In this document: positions 12,961 through 26,467 of the stretch, one piece after another
Numbering within the stretch: position 1 is the stretch's first letter
Layout: the number at the start of each line of letters is the position of its first letter
Assembly (NCBI RefSeq): GCF_932526225.1
Contig: NC_064048.1
Span: 12,531,665 to 12,595,664 of the forward strand
Direction of reading: 5' to 3'
Origin: Nematostella vectensis
Taxonomy: Eukaryota; Cnidaria; Anthozoa; Actiniaria; Edwardsiidae
Length of the DNA stretch: 64,000 nucleotides
Program-made: the position numbers and the translations under genes
Notes under the pieces: model-generated
Told to the model about the DNA's origin: nothing
What the model saw: the letters and a program-made list of their open reading frames with translations, nothing else
The model's database searches: none

Positions 12961-14874
12961 CGAGAAAGCAGGCGTATGTAATATTTTCGTATAATAGTTT
13001 CTCTCTGTAATTTGTGTGTGGAAAGTTTTAAAATTGTCTTATCTAAGTATATGGTAAATTCACCGAGTGAATAATCGTCAAACGTATGATGGATTTTTAA
13101 GTTTTAAAAGGTAATTTAAAGCTATAAATCTGCGTAATGAGTTTAAACTAATCATTCATTTTATCTACATAGCTTTAACAAATTTTCGTAGAAATCTGAG
13201 GGCCGAAATAGATCGTTAACGCTCTATCATGACTCAGTGCTCCCTTGAAGCCAAAAGATGTCAGACTTGAAAAAACCTTTTGAGCAAAATACAGCTGTAT
13301 TTACGTTGAGCTTAAATTGACGGGACGAGGAAAATGTAGGGAGGTATGTAGAATATCCTCTTTCTCTGATTGGTGCACTCTCCGATTATGCCGTGTGCCT
13401 CTTTCATGGTTTATGTTGCTTATTCTTTATAAGGAGACCCTTTATATTCGTTAATTTATGTATTCAATTTACCGGGAGTCAGTAACTAAGTTTTCTGTTT
13501 GCATGTTGAGGTCGTCGTAAACTTAATTCAACTTCTCGTGCATTTAATTCCACTCTAACCTCTAATTCCCCTATCTCAAACTAAATGAATATAGCACAAT
13601 TCTAAAACGACCTATAATGAGCATTTAAGCCGATATCTTATCATAAGCAAAGGATTTTTATTTTAAAAAGATGAGAGCTTAATCGATGTGGTTTTATCAG
13701 AAAGCAGGTGAAATCTCAAATATTTGCTCAGGCGAATAAGGTCTACACCTTTAAGTCACTAGTCGTGGCGAGTTTCCGTCATTATCGAGCTGATGACGGG
13801 TAGCCTTTAAAGGGTGATACACATGTGAGCGGTAAACTGTTAGATCTCTTGGCCTTACTAAGCACCGTTTAACTGGATGATACAAATGTGAACGGTTGTA
13901 GGCATTTAGATCCCGGATGATACAAGCGTGAGCGCTGGTAAATTAGCTTACTATCTTAAAGCGTTTAGCATCGTTTGATTGGAACAAATGTGAGCGCTGA
14001 TCTCTCAGCATTTACCACCATCCTGATACAAACATGAGCTAAATGTTCACGGATGGTGCAGTAAAGACGAGCATTTTGAGAGAAATTTGAGCGATCCTAG
14101 TAAAGGTAAGGGAGTTATCATGCTTTTGAAAAACAACGGAAGGAAAATAATGTTTGTAAACTTTACACTGGCTAATAATGAAACATCAATTCGATTTAAT
14201 TTTTGCTGCGATCTTGAATAATGTAGCGCTGAATTTGAATATTGGTTGGGTTTTTCTTGTCAAAATGTCAGACGGCTGAAACCAGTCCACAAAAATAGGG
14301 TTTACTACGAAGTGCGAGATTCAGCGTCTTTTGCGATCGGGATATGAGTTTCGAGGTTTTAATTTCAAGCGAAAACGGGATATTGTTTTAAAAAATTCCG
14401 GGGATATGAGATTTTACTGCACGGGACATAATGGGTTGTAATGTTTTTGGCGGATTTAGTACTGGCAGACGAAGCGCTCCTTTCCTCAAAAACTTTAAAA
14501 ATGATTTTATTTTTTACCATAATAAGCTTCACGTTTAACTTTGCTAAGACTGTTTGTTATATCTCATGAAAGGTACTCTCTATGTGCTAGGGCAGCACAG
14601 TGTTTAAATAAACTGTTAGTTTTAATGGTGCTAAACCCTGGGTAAAATCCTTACAGTAAATACGGGGAATTCTGGGATATTGGATGGCTTAAAGTCGTAT
14701 TATAATACGCATGCGCATTAGGACGATTCTCATTCGCAGCGGAGCACAAAGAGAAAGATAACGCAACTGCTCTGAATTTCTTGTGGTTGCTTTTATACAA
14801 ATCTTACTCGTTTGACCGATTCCAATTTTTGTTTCACCGATTTTCACTTGTGATGCGCTTTTTTTTTAGGAGTT
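12961..14874. other. Unassigned AT-rich intergenic DNA with a degenerate short repeat
   Basis: No gene was recognised. Around 13810-14040 a degenerate motif of the type gatacaaatgtgagcg recurs about five times at irregular 45-75 base spacing, an old decayed minisatellite. Confidence 0.5.
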
Positions 14875-15198
14875 CAGGCCCGTAGCCAGTATTTTGAGCG
14901 GGTGGTTCGTTTTTCCATTTCAGCGGACCGAATTTCCGGTATACCCCTCTCCTCGCCTTATTACATTAGGTAATAAATCTTGTATTTAAAATGTTATTAA
15001 TAGTTTACTTTTAAACATATAGCAATAATAATAAAGATAATTATTATAAAAAGATTTTTATAGTTATTTTAAAGACGTATTGATGTAAACGCTATATCTC
15101 CAGCCAAACGTTATATATTTTTGTTTGCTCTGAGCGGACCTTCAAGCTCGATGGGGGGTTCGTCCGATCCCCCCGAACCCCCCCTGGCTACGGGCCTG
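14875..15198. mobile_element. MITE, 324 bases, 15-bp perfect terminal inverted repeats
   Basis: Begins CAGGCCCGTAGCCAG and ends CTGGCTACGGGCCTG, a perfect 15-base inverted pair. The interior is AT-rich and non-coding. A relative with ends CAGTCCCGTACCCAG and CTGGGTACGGGCCTG lies at 55636-55988 in CaMKII intron 8. This is a non-autonomous DNA transposon; no transposase is present in the window. Confidence 0.85.
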
Positions 15199-15539
15199 GA
15201 ATTGAGAATTTCTAGGTCAACTTGCTACACAAAATTGTGCTGGTCGCAATCTTGGAAAAGATCATAAACCCAAACGTTTTAGATTATCCCCAGAGAGCAC
15301 ATATGGCTGCCAGCAAAATCGTAGTAAACGCGAATTCCTGCAAGTTTACGTGGAAATTCTCGACTTACAAAGTTCCAGAGCGATAAAAAAGCAAAAAATT
15401 GATTGAAGCGGGACTCCCAAATATTGTATGTAGTGCCTAATAAGAAAATAACCGAGCGAGCTAGAAAAACGACAGTTTTTAAAACAATATTGACCGATAT
15501 GTTTCGGGGGACCATTCAGGGGCCCTAGTATGGTTTTCA

Positions 15540-16038
15540 GGGGAACTTCCGCCATTCATATCGTGATAATTGTTGCCATAGCTACAGTATGGTTTGCAGG
15601 GGAACTTTCGCCGTTCATATCGTGATAATTGTTGCCATAGCTACAGTATGGTTGTTAGGGGGAACTCCCACTATTCATATCGTGATAATTATTACCATAG
15701 CTATAGTATGGTTGTTAGGGAAACTTTCGCCGTTCATATCTTGATAATTGTTACCATAGCTACAGTATGGTTGTCAGGAAACTCTCTCCATTCAATCGTG
15801 ATAATTGTTGCCATAGCTACAGTATGGTTGTCAGGGGAACTTCCGCCGCTTATATCGTGACAATTGTTACCATAGCTACAGTATGGTTGTCAGGAAACTC
15901 CCTCCATTCAATCGTGATAATTGTTGCCTTAGCTCCAGTATGGTTGCTAGGGGGAACTCCCACTATTCATATCGTGAAAATTGTTACCATAGCTACAGTA
16001 TGGTTGTTAGGAAAACTCCCGCCATTCATTTAGTGATA
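15540..16038. repeat. ~57-base minisatellite, about 9 copies
   Basis: Units contain atcgtgataattgttgccat, then agctacagtatggttgtcag and ggaactcccgcc. Copies start about every 55-60 bases from 15542. Copies vary at several positions and by small indels. The open frames over it arise from the repeat. Confidence 0.9.
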
Positions 16039-19000
16039 ACAGAACTAAACTTCGAAAGGCAAACACAGCGTTTGTAATTATTCATAGGGTCTTTTACTTG
16101 TGGCTTCTTCTCCAACCAACGTCAATACCGAACCAACACAACCTCTATTTTTCTTATCTATTATCTTGTTATTTATCTATTTTCTTGTTAATAATATAAT
16201 AAAGAGACTTAAATCGACTAAATTCGAAAAAAACATCTGTTAGATATAGATGTTGAAGGGGGAGAGTTTAGAGCTAATGGAAGGAAATTGTATTCTGCGT
16301 CATAAAATCCAATTCCATAAAGGTTGCATCCGCGAATCAATGCATTGTTACCCGCAGTGGTTCATGGCTAACGTATAATTGGTGAATCCTGGTCTCTGAA
16401 CACCGTATGAAAGTTTAGAAGTACATAACTAAGAAACTAAAGCTTTCTATACCCGTGTTTGTTTTAATTTACTCTTATTTTTTTATTTTATTTATTTGAT
16501 ATCCATGAAGCACTGCGGGATACGACACAAACATTCTCCGAATGCAACCGTATTTGCAATAGGTGTAAATTCCCACATCCTATCTTTGTTAGTGTGTGAT
16601 ATGTAGGGAGAAGATTATAGTTGATCATTGGAGGGCATATTGTAGTAGCTGATTTCGATAAGCCAAAAAAAGACAAAGAATTATTCCATTTTATTAAAAA
16701 CCCACTCGATAAAGGCTATGATATAGAATGACAATCGTATTACCCTACTAAAATATTAAAACCATTTAAGATAAAAACATGAATCAAAGAAGGATTAAAG
16801 TTAAAAAAAATCATCCTTGGTTGACAAAGATTCGAAATGAATGTGCTGTAAAAACTGGTTGAGATGTTTTAAACCTGAATTATGCAAACAACTAGTATTT
16901 AAAATCCTAGCTCATAAAAAACTCATAAAAGTACTCATCAAAAAATAATGAGTTCGATTAAAAAAGATTTCGGTAGATTCTTTAATGAACAGAATAATAT
17001 GGTATTTCTATGATAATTGGTTTGAAATTTGTTGCGAAAAATATTGATTATGTCTGGCCTTTTTGATGAAATTGGTAATAGATATAAAATATATATGTCG
17101 AGTTTTCCTCACTTTTTTCGTAAAAAAAAGTCGGGGTCTAGGGTGTTGTCAAAAGAGTTTTAATGACAGGATCTACGAATATCCCTTACTCTGAGTAGAT
17201 GATCAAATAAACCTCACAAATATTTCATTTTCAAGTTATTGAAAGCAAAAACATAATTAGTTAGAAAAAGGATATTGGATTTCAAGTGTGGAATATTCCT
17301 CCACCAGCGCACGACTCGTTCAAACTAGCGAAGGATTCTGAGGTCTTGACTTCAAAGCAAGATTTAAGAAATTCCCAATATATTGTCTTCAAAATCTCCT
17401 CAAAAGTTAAAATGGATTGATTAAGGTATGTATAAGTGTGATTTGAGCTCGATATTTTTTAAGTGCTTTCAATTAAAAAAGAAGACAACCAAACCCGCTA
17501 TAAGGTTTTGAAAATGGAGGGCAAACCATAACATTTTGACTCTAGCTAAAGAAGAAATAAAAATGCTAATATTATGAAAGAAAATATTAATCAGCTAGTT
17601 TCTCGATAACGACTCGAGCTTTCAATAGATGATGGTTAGACAAAGCAACGAGTGTAGGATAAATAATGAAACTGCCCTTTTGCTAGAGCTTTCAATAGAT
17701 GATGGTTACACCAAGCAAGGAGTGTGGGCCATATAATAAAAGTGTCCTATTGCTAGATAAACATTTTGCGTATTTTTAGCTGATGATGGGACACCGCTAA
17801 AGCGATTTATTGTTAATACTTTCCTTGCTTACGGCTTTCTTTGGAATTGCTTTCTAAAGGTTAAAAGTGCTGTTTACAAGAGCGTTATCCAAAACTTCGA
17901 ATACTGTTGGAATACATAGATCAACGGTCGTGAATGCAGATTTTAGTTTTTTTTTAAGTAGTGAAAAATAATGCAGGATTTGATAAAATACTTTAAAGGA
18001 TTGCTTGCTGTCTTTTTTATTCGTTGTTTTCTTATAAGATAGTATTATTTCTATGAATCTTAGCATATTTACTTTATGAACATTATTTATCTTTAGATCT
18101 CTAACACTGACTGTTTCTTTTGGCCGACAAAACCACTGTTTTTTTTACCACAAAGTACGATTTGAATAAAGATTCAAACAAAAAGGCGTAAGAGCTAATG
18201 GAAGGATAGGCACAATTGTCTAATGATAACATGTGATGCTTGAAGACTGAATTTTACACGCACGAAACATTTAATAAGGGATGCAATAACGCAAACATGT
18301 AATAGTTTCAATATCATCAATATTTTTATATAGGTTGATTCCGGAAGAAGGAAAAAAATGAATTTTAATCAAAGCCAACTCTTCGCTTCTCTATTCATTT
18401 ATCAAAGCCCTTAGCGAAAATCTTTATGGAATTTTGACGGTTGCTCATGCAAGCCGTAACGACACGTTTAAATACCTGATGGAGTTTTCTTAAAATTAAA
18501 AAACCATCGCTTCGCAGTAGCACTAAGAGTTAGAATTATGATAATTTCAATACATTGAGCAATGGCGGCTTGTTTGAATAAATCGTCACGGTAAACAACC
18601 ACTTTAAAATAGCTAAAAGCAACAAAAGAAACGTGGTTCACGGTAGGCAAGCCTTTGAAATGGTTTAAAGGTACAACAAATCGTGGCCCTTTAAAATAGT
18701 TTAACTGTGTGCAGTAAATCGTGCATGATGGGAAAGAAACTTGTAAAAGAAAACTTTCAAATCACCCACATTTCAAAATCTTAGAGTCTCGTTCGGAGAA
18801 GCTCTTTTTTTTTGTGGGTTATAAAATTATAAGATTACGGCTGTCAGTACAAAAAAATGTACAAAAAATGTTTCGTGTGTGCGATAATTGAGAATAATTA
18901 TGCCAGAATAAACACAGTCAAGTGGGAGTAGATATTTAGCCGTCATTAATCCATCGCTCGTTAGAGAATTGTGAACTGCTCGCGCGGCTGACGAGAAAAA

Positions 19001-20480
19001 GGATTGAAGACCCAACCCTTGATGAAAAATAAGCAACAAGGCGAACTGACAGTTTTCAGTGAAAAAAAATATTTGCAGTGTTTCATGATTTAGCCCCGCT
19101 AGATTTATTGCACAAGTAAGTATAGTACAATCGAAAAATTTTTTTACTTGCAGTTAACTGTGTTCTTTTAATGTACTTAACTCTTATCAAAGAGCAAGCC
19201 GAAGAAGATACTATAGATAATTTTTTTTCCCTTTGACTCCCTCTAGCAATCCGTTAGTTATTATATAGTATTTGTTGCTATTCACTAGACGGCTAACAAA
19301 GTAATATTCAGTGCATTTTGGGATACTTTGATGGGATTATGGGTACTTCAGCCGACATTAGTTGTCGTGCTTTTTCTCTAGAGTAAACAAACAAAGCAAA
19401 CAAAGAACCTTGGGTGATTTAATGAAATGTCTCAAAGCTCATCTCTTTCTTGATCACAATTTGCACTCACCCCGAGTAAGAGGCAACTTAGTCAATGGAT
19501 ATTTTTACGACACTTTAATCTAATCCAAGTAATCGGTAAACGGGCCATGGAAACACAAAATTCTACATTCGTTATGATTTGCAGTACTATCTTGCTGTTA
19601 GTAATAGTCACTCGTAATTGAACGTTGTGATTTTTATCAGGATAAAACTAAAAACTAGCGTCAATCAATTTGTCTTTATACGATGTTAGATGGAAAAAAA
19701 ACTCCATTACCCGGCGAAAAACGCTTTCCTCTCAAATTGCAATATTCATCGTTCATTATTGTCCTATCGGCTAATCACCCGTGGTATCATTTACCCTACA
19801 AAAGGAGAATGTAATTGGGTGACATTTCTTTGCGGCTTTAATATTGTGGCGCATATGCGCATCAAAACGATGCTGCCAACTCGATGGTCCATCACATACT
19901 GAATATACGGAAACCTGCATTGCACTATCGTGGTTATTTGGCGATCCTTCAATCAGAAACTAACACCATTTCAACTAGGGTTGAATTGGAGAACCCAAGT
20001 GTCGTAGCCCGCGGTGGCTCATGGGTAACGTTTAAACGGCTAAGCTCATGCATCTGAAAGCTATGTGAATGCTCAAAAGAATGTCAACTATAATTCTACA
20101 GCTTTTGATTTGTATTTCATTTACGCTTATTTGCTAATTTACTGGATACCCATGAAGCACCGCGGGTTACGATACACAGATTCTCCGAGTGCATCCTTAT
20201 TTGAGGATAGGTATGCAGAACCCAAATTTTGGCAGCGTCTGAAAATAAACGAGCAAAGAACAGGGCATAAGCAAGGAGTTGGGGACAATATTTTCAAAAT
20301 TATAAGGAAATGACCAGTAGGGGTGTGGCAGTCCCTCCCCCAATGTTTTCCTAGTGCTTTTGTATCGTGCTCCACCCAATAATTGAAGGCTTGCTACGGC
20401 TATGAAGAGTGTTTACCTACAACTAAACGATCCTTAAAAACAAGCATCTTTTGAAAAGTTTAGAGCTTTTTCAAGGCGAG
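16039..20480. other. Unassigned AT-rich intergenic DNA with dispersed repeat traces
   Basis: No gene was recognised. Two stretches, about 16345-16560 and 20010-20220, are diverged copies of one another (shared 'catgaagcac', 'ttctccga', 'cgcagtgg/cgcggtgg ttcatgg'), so they are an old interspersed repeat. At 17625-17755 a ~67-base segment containing tttcaatagatgatggtta is present twice in tandem. Confidence 0.45.
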
Positions 20481-20485
20481 GGGGG

Positions 20486-21230
20486 TTGAGAAGCATTTTT
20501 TTCCTGATCGTTGATGGACATTTCATCAAACCAGCCCAGGCAGCACGCGACCTCGGAGTAATCATAGATTCGAGTTTATCTATGACAAAACATGTCAACA
20601 GCATCTGCAAATCAGCCTACCATTCTATAAGGAACATTGGCAGAATACGGAAATACCTTGACCGCAATAACTGTGAGCAGCTCATTCATGCTTTCATAAC
20701 TTCAAAACTAGATGCCTGTAATAGTCTTCTGTCTGGACTCCAAGAAAAAGAAATAGCCAAACTACAGCGTGTTCAGAACTCTGCCGCAAGACTAATCGTT
20801 GGTGCTAAGAAGAGGGACGCCATTACACCCATTCTTAAGGAACTTCACTGGCTACCTGTTGCTTCTAGAATAGACTTTAAAATTCTTACAATCACACATA
20901 AAGCTCTCCACAACCAGGCTCTTGAATATATCACTGAACTCTTAACACCGTATACGCCATCTCGATCCCTTAGATCTGCTAACAAGAACCTTCTCGTCAT
21001 TCCTAAATCACGAACAAAAACTTATGGGGACAGATCTTTTTCAAACTTTGCAGCTAAATTATGGAACTCCCTCCCCCTACACATTAGAAACACCGACTGT
21101 CTCAGCAAATTTAAATCGTCTTTAAAAACGTACTTATTTTGTAAGCACTACAACAATTGATTAGTTTTTAACCATTAGAAATATTATCATAAGTATTAGT
21201 ATTAAGATATGTATATATATATATATATAT
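20486..21230 (+). mobile_element. 3' end of a CR1/L2-type LINE (RT C-terminus)
   Basis: A 224-codon frame (20486-21160) holds the region after the catalytic core of a CR1/L2-clade reverse transcriptase: DLGVIIDSSLSM, LQRVQNSAARLIVGAKK, LKELHWLPVASRIDFK and a terminal LWNSLPLHIRN...FKSSLKTYLF block. The catalytic core is absent, so this is a 5'-truncated insertion as LINEs usually leave. An imperfect (TA/TG)n stretch follows at 21205-21270. It lies ~700 bases upstream of the GPCR start. Confidence 0.9.
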
Positions 21231-21907
21231 GTGTATGTGTGTATATATATATGTATGTGTGTATATGTATATATTTGCATCAGTTATATATGTGTAAGAT
21301 AGAGTTTTAGCAAAATTATTGAGTAGAATAGAGTAGGATGTTTGTAAAGCATTGAGATTTTTATAATGCTATATTAAATTATTATTGTATTATTATTAGG
21401 TCAAATCTATAATCTCAGGCCGCTAGGAGTCGTACCTAGTTTTTTCCCTTCTCCCAGATAATGTATAGTTCAATGCGATCACCTGTCGCGAAAGCCACTC
21501 TACAGACGTATGAGCAATCGCGAGTCTTCAAATCGAGTTAAAAGCAAGCTTATCACTCGGGATACCTGTGGCCAAACGTGTGACGTCGCTAGAACAATCT
21601 ATTCTACTATATAAATCGCTACATCGTAAACTGGCAACTAGCTAGAACGTTACGGGCTTGAAGTACGCTGTGAAAAAATACATTTCCCTTCTGCAAGGTC
21701 TGGAGTCAAATTCCCTTTTGTCTGCCTTTTGGATCAGCTGTGGCTTGCCAGTCTGTGGCATTTTGGATGCGCGCGCAACATCGTGAAAACGGCCTATACT
21801 GTTTCTACAGACCTAAAACATATCAACTTGTGTTAATCTATCTCGAGGAATTCACCTCGCCTACACATCTTTATTGTTCTATTTTTTTCATTTTCAGGCA
21901 ACCTACA

Positions 21908-23661
21908 ATGGATAACCAAACCGAGGCTACGAATGGGACCCAGTCCTTCTGCGGACCCTTCTACCAGTCCAACTCGGTTTACTGGCTGAAGACCTTTATT
22001 TACATCGTTACCATGGTGATATCGCTAGTGGGGAGCACACTCGTGGTATGTGTAATTTACCGAAATCGTCGGCTGCGCACGCAGACGAACTACCTGATCG
22101 CCAACCTCGCTATCAGCGACTTCGTCATGACGATTTTCACCATGCCGGCCACGTTAGAGGTAGGCGTCTGTCTTTTTGTCTTCTCTCAATCGGTCCGCTA
22201 AGTGTTTATCCGTATGCCTGTCGACTCCCGTCTGTCTTTCCGTCCGTCTGTCTTTATTGACTAGCAGGGTATTTTAGGTATTCGTGACACGTGACTACTC
22301 CTGGTACGATGGTTGGTTCGCAGAGGTCACGTGCAAACTAATAACGTTCATCCAAGGCTCGAGCATGGCATGTTCGGTATTTACGCTGACCGCTATAGCG
22401 TGGGAGCGGTTTTTCGCCATTGTATACCCTCTACGAATGACAACGAGGATCCGGAACTCTAGGGTATGTGGATTTTACGGAGCGAGGCCTACAATAGGTC
22501 CTACCCCGTATGCTTTGCAAGCTTTGTAGACTGCTTCCTTCTTTTGCTAAGAATAAAAGAAAAATACGTTCGTGTTGAGCCCCCCACCCCCTTCCTGTGG
22601 GGAGCAGAGCAACACAAACATGGGTCAACAGACGGGTACCGCGCAACACGGACGTATTATTCTCTTAGTTTTACTGAAGTTCGTCAAAGGTGAGGCTGCA
22701 AGCAGTCTACAAAGCATTTCCAACCAAAAAAAAAATAGCATGGCTCGCTAAAAGTAAAGGAATAACAATAAAATGGCGTCTGTGCAATAACGCCGGCGGT
22801 GAGTTATGTCTGTCCGAATTTGTATGTCCGATATTTGTCCATCAGATCTTTGTCTGTCCGATTTTTGTTTGTCCGATATTTGTCATTATGAACTGTAACC
22901 ATGTTTCGTTATTACAATCTTTGTTTTTCCAGGTTACTATAGTAATCGCCTGGTTTCTAAGCGCGCTTGTGACGTCACCATCTCTGTACACAATGAGGGT
23001 GATTAAAATGGACGGTGTTCCCTATTGCCACGAGATCTGGTCCCCACCCCTCCACCCCACAGTATCCCCCCTCGTGTTCACTATCGTCTCCTTCGTAGCA
23101 TTATACGCATTACCGCTGACCATCATCATCGCGCTGTACTCGACCATTGTCTACAAAATGTGGTTCAGAAAAATTCCAGGAAATTCGCACTCGTCGATAC
23201 GAGAACTCGAGCAGCGAGTTAAGAGGAATGTCGTAAAAATGCTAATTACTGTTGTCGGGGTCTTCACGGTGTTCTGGCTGCCTCTGCATCTGAATCTGCT
23301 GCTACGCGGAGCCACCGACGTGTTCTCCCGCTGTGGGGCCCCAGACGCCCTCTCATTCACGGCGTATGTACTATCGCACGCGACAGGCGCCGTAAACTTC
23401 GCCATCTACGTTTTCTTTAGCGAGGAATACAGTCAAGGATTCAAGGAAGTTCTCGCGTTATGTTGGATGAGGGAGAGGGTGGTATTCACGAGAGGTTCCC
23501 GGACGGAGATGACTCTACTTAGTAGAAAAGGCTGGAGAGGGACTTTCAGGGATGCGAGGGGGAATAGAGTCATGAGCTCGCCAAGGGTTAGTTCGCCAAG
23601 GACGGGAAGAGGCAGGTTAGGGTCTCGTAGTTTTATCATGGAATATTCTTCGAACGTCTAA
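21908..23661 (+). CDS. Class A (rhodopsin-type) neuropeptide-like GPCR, three coding exons
   Basis: Coding exons are 21908-22159, 22278-22463 and 22933-23661, all joined in phase 0, giving 388 residues. The start ATG (MDNQTEATNGT) follows a 3' splice site at ~21898, so a non-coding 5' exon is likely. The N-terminus has two glycosylation sequons. TM1 carries GSTLVVCVIYRN; TM2 carries NYLIANLAISDFVM with the conserved Asp; a Cys opens TM3 (VTCKLITF); the TM3 end is WERFFAIVYP, an ERF in place of DRY. TM6 has FTVFWLPLHLNLLL. TM7 has NFAIYVFF in place of NPxxY. The cytoplasmic tail is rich in Arg and Ser. The set resembles peptide receptors of the neuropeptide Y/orexin/CCK-like group; the ligand cannot be told. 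Other sequence in intron 2 includes a short tttgtctgtccgat repeat. Confidence 0.9.
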
Positions 23662-24640
23662 GCTCCCGCCTGAGTGCTATTTACGGATCCAAGAGGAAGA
23701 GACCATGAACTGGTGTTAATCAACAATCACGCGTTACCTAAGGTTTGTTTGACTAAGTATGGCGAGAAAGAGGCGAAGTACTCGTAGCTTAATCATCGGT
23801 TATTCTTTAAACTTCTTGTATCGCATTCACAAGTAATTGGCAAAGAACTAGTTCTGCTCGCTTCCCCAGGCACGCCTCTTTTTATCATAACTTTTATTAT
23901 AGCTTATTTGTTGAATATGCCATTACAAGTCTTGTAATGATAATCAGCTTCATCCTCAACGTTAGACACAAGAGACTTCATACAGCTATTTCAAAAAACG
24001 TTGTCCAAGATCGCTTTGCCGCACGCGCCCATACCGCAAGGTAGTATGGGTAATATATGTTGTTTCAGACTATGTAATTCATCACTACCGGCGCAAACTC
24101 GTTAGGCGCTTTTAGAATAGCAGAACAACAGTCTATTTTATAAAATCCTTAAAATGAAATAAAAATTCTGAGCAACATACCCATACTAACTCACGGTATA
24201 GGCGCCTACGGTTGAGCGCTTTTGGACAGCGTTTTTTTTTTTGAAATAGCTGTATACAGCTTCTCCGTGACTGCTCTTACAAAGTCAGATATAGCATGAG
24301 ATAGATAATTGTGCGATAGAAAATAGAGGGTTCAGGGTTAGGGTCAGGGTTTTAACTTTACAAGAATTACACGACACCTTCAAACGTTTACAATGCAACG
24401 CGCGCTACCGTGGCCACCTTGACAGTTTCGTGAAGCAAAAAAAAGTGCTATTTGACTGTCAATCAAAACTGTTTTTTGCATGCTAGTTAACCAGCTTTGT
24501 TTGTCCACATTGTGTATCTAGGCTTGATTCCTTTGTCCAAAACCTGATTATTTCCAGCTAGAATTTTTATGTTGTCGGACACATGCCTACAGTGCATCAT
24601 GGGAGCGCAAAGGAATTGACTGGAAGGCGGGAAAAACTCA
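23662..24640. other. GPCR 3' flank, no further gene seen
   Basis: Probably 3' UTR and intergenic DNA. AATAAA occurs at about 24160, ~500 bases after the stop, as a candidate polyadenylation signal. A short gggttagggtcaggg stretch lies near 24335. About 23940-24250 contains partly inverted sequence (agctatttcaaaaaacg against cgttttttttttttgaaatagct), perhaps a decayed MITE. Confidence 0.45.
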
Positions 24641-26467
24641 TCTAATGTTATAGAAGTTTCAATGCATGTTATAGAAGTTTCAATGCATGTTATAGCAGTT
24701 TCAATGCATGTTATAGCAGTATCAATGCATGTTATAGCAGTTTTAATGCATGTTATAGCAGTTTTAATGCATGTTATAGCAGTTTCAATGCATGTTATAG
24801 CAGTTTCAATGCATGTTATAGCAGTATCAATGCATGTTATAGCAGTTTCAATGCATGTTATAGCAGTTTCAATGCATGTTATAGCAGTTTCAATGCATGT
24901 TATAGCAGTTTCAATGCATGTTATAGCAGTTTCAATGCATGTTATAGCAGTTTCATTGCATGTTATAGCAGTTTCAATGCATGTTATAGCAGTTTCATTG
25001 CATGTTATTGCAGTTTCAATGCATGTTATTGCAGTTTCAATGCATGTTATAGCAGTTTTAATGCATGTTATAGCAGTTTCAATGCATGTTATAGCAGTTT
25101 TAATGCATGTTATAGCAGTTTCAATGCATGTTATAGCAGTTTCATTGCATGTTATAGCAGTTTCAATGCATGTTATAGCAGTTTCAATGCATGTTATAGC
25201 AGTTTCAATGCATGTTATAGCAGTATCAATGCATGTTATAGAAGTATCAATGCATGTTATAGCAGTTTCAATGCATGTTATTGCAGTTTCAATGCATGTT
25301 ATAGCAGTTTCAATGCATGTTATAGCAGTTTTAATGCATGTTATAGCAGTTTCATTGCATGTTATAGCAGTTTCAATGCATGTTATAGCAGTTTCAATGC
25401 ATGTTATAGCAGTTTTAATTCATGTTATAGCAGTTTCATTGCATGTTATAGCAGTTTCAATGCATGTTATAGCAGTTTCAATGCATGTTATAGCAGTATC
25501 AATGCATGTTATAGAAGTATCAATGCATGTTATAGCAGTTTCAATGCATGTTATTGCAGTTTCAATGCATGTTATTGCAGCTTCAATGCATGTTATAGCA
25601 GTTTTAATGCATGTTATAGCAGTTTCAATGCATGTTATAGCAGTTTCAATGCATGTTATAGCAGTTTCAATGTATGTTATAGCAGTATCAATGCATGTTA
25701 TAGCAGTATCAATGCATGTTATAGCAGTTTCAATGCATGTTATAGCAGTTTCAATGCATGTTATAGAAGTATCAATGCATGTTATAGCAGTTTCAATGCA
25801 TGTTATAGCAGTTTCAATGCATGTTATAGCAGTTTCAATGCATGTTATAGCAGTTTCAATGCATGTTATAGCAGTATCAATGCATGTTATAGCAGTTTCA
25901 ATGCATGTTATAGCAGTTTCAATGCATGTTATAGCAGTTTCAATGCATGTTATAGCAGTTTCAATGCATGTTATAGCAGTATCAATGCATGTTATAGCAG
26001 TTTCAATGTATGTTATAGCAGTTTCAATGCATGTTATAGCAGTATCAATGCATGTTATAGCAGTATCAATGCATGTTATAGCAGTTTCAATGCATGTTAT
26101 AGCAGTTTCAATGCATGTTATAGCAGTTTCATTGCATGTTATAGCAGTTTCAATGCATGTTATAGCAGTTTCAATGCATGTTATAGCAGTTTTAATGCAT
26201 GTTATAGCAGTTTCAATGCATGTTATAGAAGTATCAATGCATGTTATAGCAGTTTCAATGCATGTTATAGCAGTATCAATGCATGTTATAGCAGTTTCAA
26301 TGCATGTTATAGAAGTATCAATGCATGTTATAGCAGTTTCAATGCATGTTATAGCAGTTTCAATGTATGTTATAGCAGTTTCAATGCATGTTATAGCAGT
26401 ATCAATGCATGTTATAGCAGTATCAATGCATGTTATAGCAGTATCAATGCATGTTATAGCAGTTTTT
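24641..26467. repeat. 21-base satellite, about 87 tandem units
   Basis: The unit is a 21-mer containing atgcatgttatagcagtttc. Variation is confined to a few positions (cagttt/cagtat/gaagtt/cagctt; caatg/cattg/taatg). Because 21 is a multiple of three and the unit has no stop, a 615-codon frame spans the array. It is almost certainly not a protein gene. The array lies between the convergent GPCR and erlin genes. Confidence 0.95.

Noticed and set aside
22690-22932. N-terminal extension of the last GPCR exon (MRLQAVYKAFP...)
   Set aside because: It is intron 2 read through; the acceptor at 22932 joins in phase 0 to exon 2 and gives a continuous TM4.
24325-24355. gggttagggtcaggg, telomere-like sequence
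   Set aside because: Only one or two imperfect hexamers; too short to claim an interstitial telomere.
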